From Crocinitomicaceae bacterium (GTDB lineage Bacteria; Bacteroidota; Bacteroidia; Flavobacteriales_G; Salibacteraceae): 64,000 nucleotides of DNA. The translations under genes and the position numbers were made by a program. How positions within the stretch are numbered: the stretch's first letter is position 1; every line of letters begins with the position of its first letter. Below, piece after piece: positions 59,753-64,000 of this stretch. Location of the stretch: contig PAVO01000015.1 in assembly GCA_002713215.1 (NCBI GenBank), forward strand, positions 1 to 64,000. The letters are read 5' to 3'. The notes under the pieces are model-generated. The model did not search any database and was not told the DNA's origin. It worked only from the letters and a program-made list of their open reading frames with translations.

Positions 59753-60451
59753 ATGAAAAGAATGTTGAACCTTATCGTTTTAATTTTTACAACTGCATCA
59801 TTGTATGCAGGAAATCACCCTCATCCCTCTTTATTGCAAGAGGTTTATCAAAAAATGAATGTGTCCAGCTACCTGCAAATGGAGCTCGAATACAGCATTC
59901 ATTTGGATCGATTGCCCAAATCGTACGAGCAAAGGAAGACCAGCTATGTACGTACGCCCAACTATGTTTGGCTAAAGAGCGAACAAGAGGAATCTATTGT
60001 TTCCAGTCATGTGGTGCTAAGAATAAACCACGAACACAAAACGGTGAGTTTGTACCCGGCTATGGGAGAATTAGATGCCAGCAAACACCAACTGCCAATG
60101 GATTCCTTATTTAATTCCTTTCCTGGCGTTTCAGTAAGTAATAATTCTACAGGCCCAATTCGAAGCTACAAGATTGATTACCCAGACAATGCCCGATTCG
60201 AAAAAGCAATAATTCAGGTGGATTCGAAGGCGAAAAAGCTAACTCAAATTGAGATAAAAAACAGAAACAACGCCTTTGTAAATGGCAAAGAACATGAGGT
60301 TTACGGAAAAATTAAATTCTATAAAGTAAGTTACGCCAAACCCCAATATAAAATTGAGGCCATTTTAAACTCGGTTTATGTTCAAAACGGTAACGGTATT
60401 CAGTTAACCAACAAATACCGCGAATACCAATTACTTAATTATCTAAAATAA
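59753..60451 (+). CDS. secreted protein of unknown function between the two RHS genes, 232 aa
   Basis: It has a signal peptide (MKRMLNLIVLIFTTASLYA) and a mature part with alternating strands and few hydrophobic stretches. The pattern of long antiparallel strands ending in KIEAILNSVYV and a final basic/hydrophobic tail faintly resembles LolA-like lipid-carrier folds, but I cannot confirm this. The ATG is 3 nt after the preceding stop and its end is 17 nt before the next gene, so it is embedded in the RHS operon. The position suggests a chaperone or assembly role; this is inference. Confidence 0.8.
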   Translation: MKRMLNLIVLIFTTASLYAGNHPHPSLLQEVYQKMNVSSYLQMELEYSIHLDRLPKSYEQRKTSYVRTPNYVWLKSEQEESIVSSHVVLRINHEHKTVSLYPAMGELDASKHQLPMDSLFNSFPGVSVSNNSTGPIRSYKIDYPDNARFEKAIIQVDSKAKKLTQIEIKNRNNAFVNGKEHEVYGKIKFYKVSYAKPQYKIEAILNSVYVQNGNGIQLTNKYREYQLLNYLK

Positions 60452-60468
60452 TCTTTAACACGACGAAA

Positions 60469-63400
60469 ATGAAATTCTTTAAACTCCAGAAACTTTTTCT
60501 CGCCCTTATAATAGTTTCCATGTATTCCATGAATGGATATGGAATCAACGAGAAGGTAAATCATCGAATTCTTGGTAGCGATTTTTCCGTGGGCAAGAAA
60601 AATACCATCATTGATAATAAGTTCAATTTCATGGAATTGAATCAATCGGGGGCCAATAAGTGGGACAATAGTTTTATTCATAAGGATATTAAGAACACCG
60701 TTACCCTGGCGTTTGACCGGTCAAAGCCCTGGAATTTTTATGGAGTTTACACCTTGCAGGTTGAACTTAAAATAACTTACTGGGACGAAACATTTACCCA
60801 ACAATATCCCGACAATGTTATTCTGGAAGTGATTTACGACGGCAATTGCGGAACCACCTATTCCGATATGGACCTTTATATTTTTAATGATGCATTAAAA
60901 ATAGAGACCGAAATAGTTAGCATTACTGAAACAGGAAATGGACAGTTGAATTTGATGCAGAATGCATACCTGGAGGTTGGATTCGATATAGATCGATTCT
61001 ATGCCTTTGACTATACAGGATTTCCGGTGGTTGGATCGCTGGGCACATTTTTCGATCATAGATTTACCGACAGGGAGTTGGATGTTCACTGGGAACACGT
61101 TTTGGGAGCAGTGGCTTACGATTTGGAATGGACCTTTGTTAGTGATTACCACCAAGTAGCGCCAACCAGCTTAAACTATGACTTTGATAACCGGGCAACG
61201 CGTGTTCGAATTTCCGAAACCCAGTATTCGATTCCCATTGTATACGATAAAGGATATTTACTGTATCGCCTTAGACCCATTGGGCGCACCAATGACAATT
61301 CGGATAACTACCAAACAGACATTGAAGGAAGGTGGACTACCTACAATGGAGGTAGCGGATATGCTTCTGGTGACCTGCTTGCCAGTAACGACTTTACAAA
61401 CAATTGTATAATTAAAATCAATGACCTCGGTACGGGACAAGACATTACCCCTCAAGGGCAAACATCCAACTGGTTGTTTTATAACCAGTTTATGGACCAG
61501 GGCAAGCAGGTAAGTGCCATGCAATACCTCGATGGAACGGGTAAAGTAAGGCAGGAGCAGGCTTCAAATCATACTCACAATGAGGTAATGGTTGGAGCCA
61601 GTGTTTATGATCACAATGGTCGCCCCGCAATAACCGTAATGCCAGCACCCGTAAATGGTAAAGAAAACTTTAACTACGTAAGCGATTTAAGCAAGGTTTC
61701 AAGTACGGGCAACCCTCTTTCAAATACAGATTTTGATACAGATACCAAGCGATCACCTAAATGTACCCTTAATCTGGTTCAACTGGATGCGGTCAATTCC
61801 AAAGGATCTGCAAACTACTATTCTTCATCCAATGCCGATAAGGATGGAGCACAGGCATTTGTCCCCGATGGCAATGGGTATACATATAGTAGAGTGGAGT
61901 ATATGCCCGACAACACCGGAAGGCTTTTTAGACAAGGTGGAGTAGGGGAAACCTATCAATTGGGTAGCGATCATGAGACGTTCTACAACTACACTGATGC
62001 CAGTTCTGATATTTTGTCCACCTTTTTTGATGCCGGCAACCGGGCCGATATTACCACCAGTTACAAGCAGGTAAGTACTACCGATGCCAATAAACAAACA
62101 ACCGTTACAGTTTACGACGTGAATGGAAACATAAACGTAAGCCGCTTAACAGGGACCACGCCCTCCAATCTGGATCAGTTGCCCAATTATACCGGCCCAA
62201 CCCTTATCAATAAGCAACTTACCGATTATAGGGTAAACGACAAACCGCTTGAGGTTAAAGCTACTATTCCTGTTTCAGCAGGAGCCATCTCGGTGAGCTA
62301 CGATTTTGATGTAAACGATTTTTCAAAATGTAATTTGTGCTATTCCTGTGTTTACGATTTAGAAATTTATATTGAATACAAAAGCATAGACGGCTGTACC
62401 ACTTATCTTTTTATTGATCAAACCCAAAAATTGGGAACAGCAGCAACTGCTGCTTGTCCAGGGAGTGGGTTTAGTTATTCCACAGGTCCTCATACGTATA
62501 CAGCGCTTACCGATGGATCGGTTCGGATAATTAAGAAAATGAAAATAAACACCGATGCGGTAAAACAACACTTGAATACGTTCTCTAAGAATTCGTGCCC
62601 GGAAACGATACGTAGTTTTATTCCCAATTTTGAACAAGACCAATGCCTTAAAGACCCTTGTACGGTAGAGTGTGAGTTGGTGTGGGAGGAAGACTACGCG
62701 GCATACTTGTTGGCCAATCCGAGTTCTACTCTAACGGCAGCTGATTATGCCATTGAAAAGAAGAACTGCATCAAAGATTGCGGTAAAATTTCGCATTGCG
62801 AATATTACAAAGATTTGCTGCGCAAGGATTTTTACCCTGGTGGCCAATATGCCACTTATGAAGTAGATAAAGATGGAGTGTATTCCTGTACCGACCAAAA
62901 TTCCATTTTATATGGGTCGGGTTCCAACATTGCCGATTTTTCCAGCGGATCCTTTAGTTATACCGATGTTGATGGTTACAACGTTACGGTGACTACCATT
63001 GAACAATACGTTAACCTGTTTAATTCAAAATATGCCATACCCTGGACCGATCAGTTTTTACAGTACCATCCCGAATACAATTGTTTGGATTTGTATTGTG
63101 AATGCCATCAAATGCCAGATGAAACAACAGCGATTAACTGTAATTCTGATGAACAGCAAGAGGGCTATTTTAAAGATTTAATGCTTTCGGCCAGTACATT
63201 TGAAGAAGCTGTAGCATTGGGCTTGTTTAATCCTTTAGGGCATAACCTTTCTACACTTTCCAATTTTCCGGTTACACTTCCTTCAGGCGCAGGAACATCA
63301 AAACTTGATCTTTATTTTTCCTATGGTCCTTGGCCCACAGTGGGAAGAGGTGATTTTTACTTCAACGATATGCATGGGTTTATACTAAACACTGAGTTTA

Positions 63401-64000
63401 TGTATTCCAACACCACGGTAAACCCACAGATAGATTATAATATTTGGGCAGTAGCTCTTATTTTGGCCAATGCCTGGGACATTGACCTTACTGACTGGAA
63501 CGATATCAATAATTTCCTTTTAGGAAGAAATTTAAGCGTGTCGACCGATGTTATAGACCTGGATGACCTGGATTGTGATAAGGATCGCTATTGGATGGCC
63601 TTTCGTTCACTGTATTTGCACAAGAGGAATGAAATTGAGTTTCAATTGCGAGACGACTATTGTCGACCGGTGATTGCTAACGGTAAAACCCGTGTATTTC
63701 CTAATTTTAATGACCTGTTTGGGTTGGAACTTCCGAACTTATATACTTCCGACCCTACTGCTATTATCAATAACAGCAATACCCTGGTGGGAACAAAATT
63801 TACCTGCGCCGATTTGGTGGACGACACCAAGGCAGCTTATGTGATTGGCGAATGGAACGATCTGTTGGACAGTTGTTCGCTATTGGCCACCGACCCGAAC
63901 CGGGCGCACATTATAAATGCATTTAAGGAAATTGTAAAATGTGCTTGTAGCAGCGGATATGTACCTATGGGGGCTCAGGATTGCCCGGATGGTATTACTT
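60469..64000 (+). CDS. second large RHS-type protein, 3'-partial (1,177 codons visible)
   Basis: The ATG at 60469 (MKFFKLQKLFLALIIVSMYS, then NGYG) starts a frame with no stop to the window end. After the signal peptide comes a beta-rich domain, then the standard N-terminal RHS block of Bacteroidota: NWLFYNQFMDQGKQ, QYLDGTGKVRQEQA, VYDHNGRPAITVMPAP, and further on EYMPDNTGR and RQGGVGETYQLGSDHET. The visible C-terminal part is Cys-rich (CNLCYSC, DLYCECHQ, CACSSG) with no RHS core yet. Core and any toxic tip would lie beyond the edge. It follows the 232-aa gene by 17 nt. Together with the 2,124-aa protein it appears to form a split RHS shell. Confidence 0.88.
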   Translation, partial: MKFFKLQKLFLALIIVSMYSMNGYGINEKVNHRILGSDFSVGKKNTIIDNKFNFMELNQSGANKWDNSFIHKDIKNTVTLAFDRSKPWNFYGVYTLQVELKITYWDETFTQQYPDNVILEVIYDGNCGTTYSDMDLYIFNDALKIETEIVSITETGNGQLNLMQNAYLEVGFDIDRFYAFDYTGFPVVGSLGTFFDHRFTDRELDVHWEHVLGAVAYDLEWTFVSDYHQVAPTSLNYDFDNRATRVRISETQYSIPIVYDKGYLLYRLRPIGRTNDNSDNYQTDIEGRWTTYNGGSGYASGDLLASNDFTNNCIIKINDLGTGQDITPQGQTSNWLFYNQFMDQGKQVSAMQYLDGTGKVRQEQASNHTHNEVMVGASVYDHNGRPAITVMPAPVNGKENFNYVSDLSKVSSTGNPLSNTDFDTDTKRSPKCTLNLVQLDAVNSKGSANYYSSSNADKDGAQAFVPDGNGYTYSRVEYMPDNTGRLFRQGGVGETYQLGSDHETFYNYTDASSDILSTFFDAGNRADITTSYKQVSTTDANKQTTVTVYDVNGNINVSRLTGTTPSNLDQLPNYTGPTLINKQLTDYRVNDKPLEVKATIPVSAGAISVSYDFDVNDFSKCNLCYSCVYDLEIYIEYKSIDGCTTYLFIDQTQKLGTAATAACPGSGFSYSTGPHTYTALTDGSVRIIKKMKINTDAVKQHLNTFSKNSCPETIRSFIPNFEQDQCLKDPCTVECELVWEEDYAAYLLANPSSTLTAADYAIEKKNCIKDCGKISHCEYYKDLLRKDFYPGGQYATYEVDKDGVYSCTDQNSILYGSGSNIADFSSGSFSYTDVDGYNVTVTTIEQYVNLFNSKYAIPWTDQFLQYHPEYNCLDLYCECHQMPDETTAINCNSDEQQEGYFKDLMLSASTFEEAVALGLFNPLGHNLSTLSNFPVTLPSGAGTSKLDLYFSYGPWPTVGRGDFYFNDMHGFILNTEFMYSNTTVNPQIDYNIWAVALILANAWDIDLTDWNDINNFLLGRNLSVSTDVIDLDDLDCDKDRYWMAFRSLYLHKRNEIEFQLRDDYCRPVIANGKTRVFPNFNDLFGLELPNLYTSDPTAIINNSNTLVGTKFTCADLVDDTKAAYVIGEWNDLLDSCSLLATDPNRAHIINAFKEIVKCACSSGYVPMGAQDCPDGIT

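Noticed and set aside
53375..64000. Polymorphic toxin tip or immunity gene inside the RHS locus
   Set aside because: No RHS core motif or nuclease/deaminase-type C-terminal domain is visible; the only candidate location is beyond the right edge.

Overview
The window looks like a chromosomal segment of a gliding or adhesin-rich Bacteroidota bacterium, most likely near Flavobacteriales/Cryomorphaceae-type lineages. The evidence is type IX secretion (T9SS) C-terminal sorting domains of both types, a PorP/SprF-family protein, SprB-like repeats, a CcoI-type copper ATPase, Bacteroidota-style RHS proteins and AT-leaning coding sequence. I saw no tRNA, rRNA, CRISPR array, transposase or phage gene. 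No gap between genes exceeds 300 bp.

Region 1 (1-43730, + strand) is a cargo/secretor operon. It begins inside a gigantic ORF that is already open at the first base, so at least 9,129 residues are present and the true start lies upstream. It is followed by a 3,749-residue secreted protein, a 1,329-residue protein with a gliding-motility-type (type B) C-terminal domain, and a PorP/SprF-like outer-membrane protein whose ATG overlaps the preceding stop (TAATG). The first two proteins end in type A T9SS domains and share the same long C-terminal stalk: an Ig-like array, four SprB-like repeats, a pre-CTD domain and the CTD. Their N-terminal halves differ: 16 LamG-like domains with cadherin-like and HYR-like partners in the first, and four right-handed beta-helix domains in the second. 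In the first protein, guest domains (LamG, a YWTD propeller, another beta-sandwich) sit inside HYR-like host domains. The hosts follow a three-type cycle, and one position carries LamG in one cycle and the propeller in the next.

Region 2 (43731-49641, - strand) has four ordinary genes. They are a CcoI/FixI-like heavy-metal P-type ATPase, a 3-hydroxybutyryl-CoA dehydrogenase, a polyprenyl-phosphate sugar-1-phosphate transferase that starts surface polysaccharide synthesis, and a lipoprotein coupled to it by a 1-nt overlap. The convergent gap between regions 1 and 2 (43731-43800) is filled with heptad-periodic DNA.

Region 3 (49871-64000, + strand) is a tightly packed RHS-type locus. It holds a small membrane-anchored protein, a small secreted protein, an 849-residue secreted protein with two SPRY-like segments, a 2,124-residue RHS-like N-terminal shell protein, a 232-residue secreted protein, and a second large RHS protein still open at the right edge (1,177 codons visible). 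It is separated from region 2 by a 229-bp divergent gap (49642-49870) that carries two perfect inverted repeats. Any toxin or immunity genes would lie beyond the window.

Short gaps: 46231-46322 (92 bp, upstream of the ATPase) shows nothing clear. 47211-47341 (131 bp) holds a candidate Bacteroidota -7 box upstream of the dehydrogenase.
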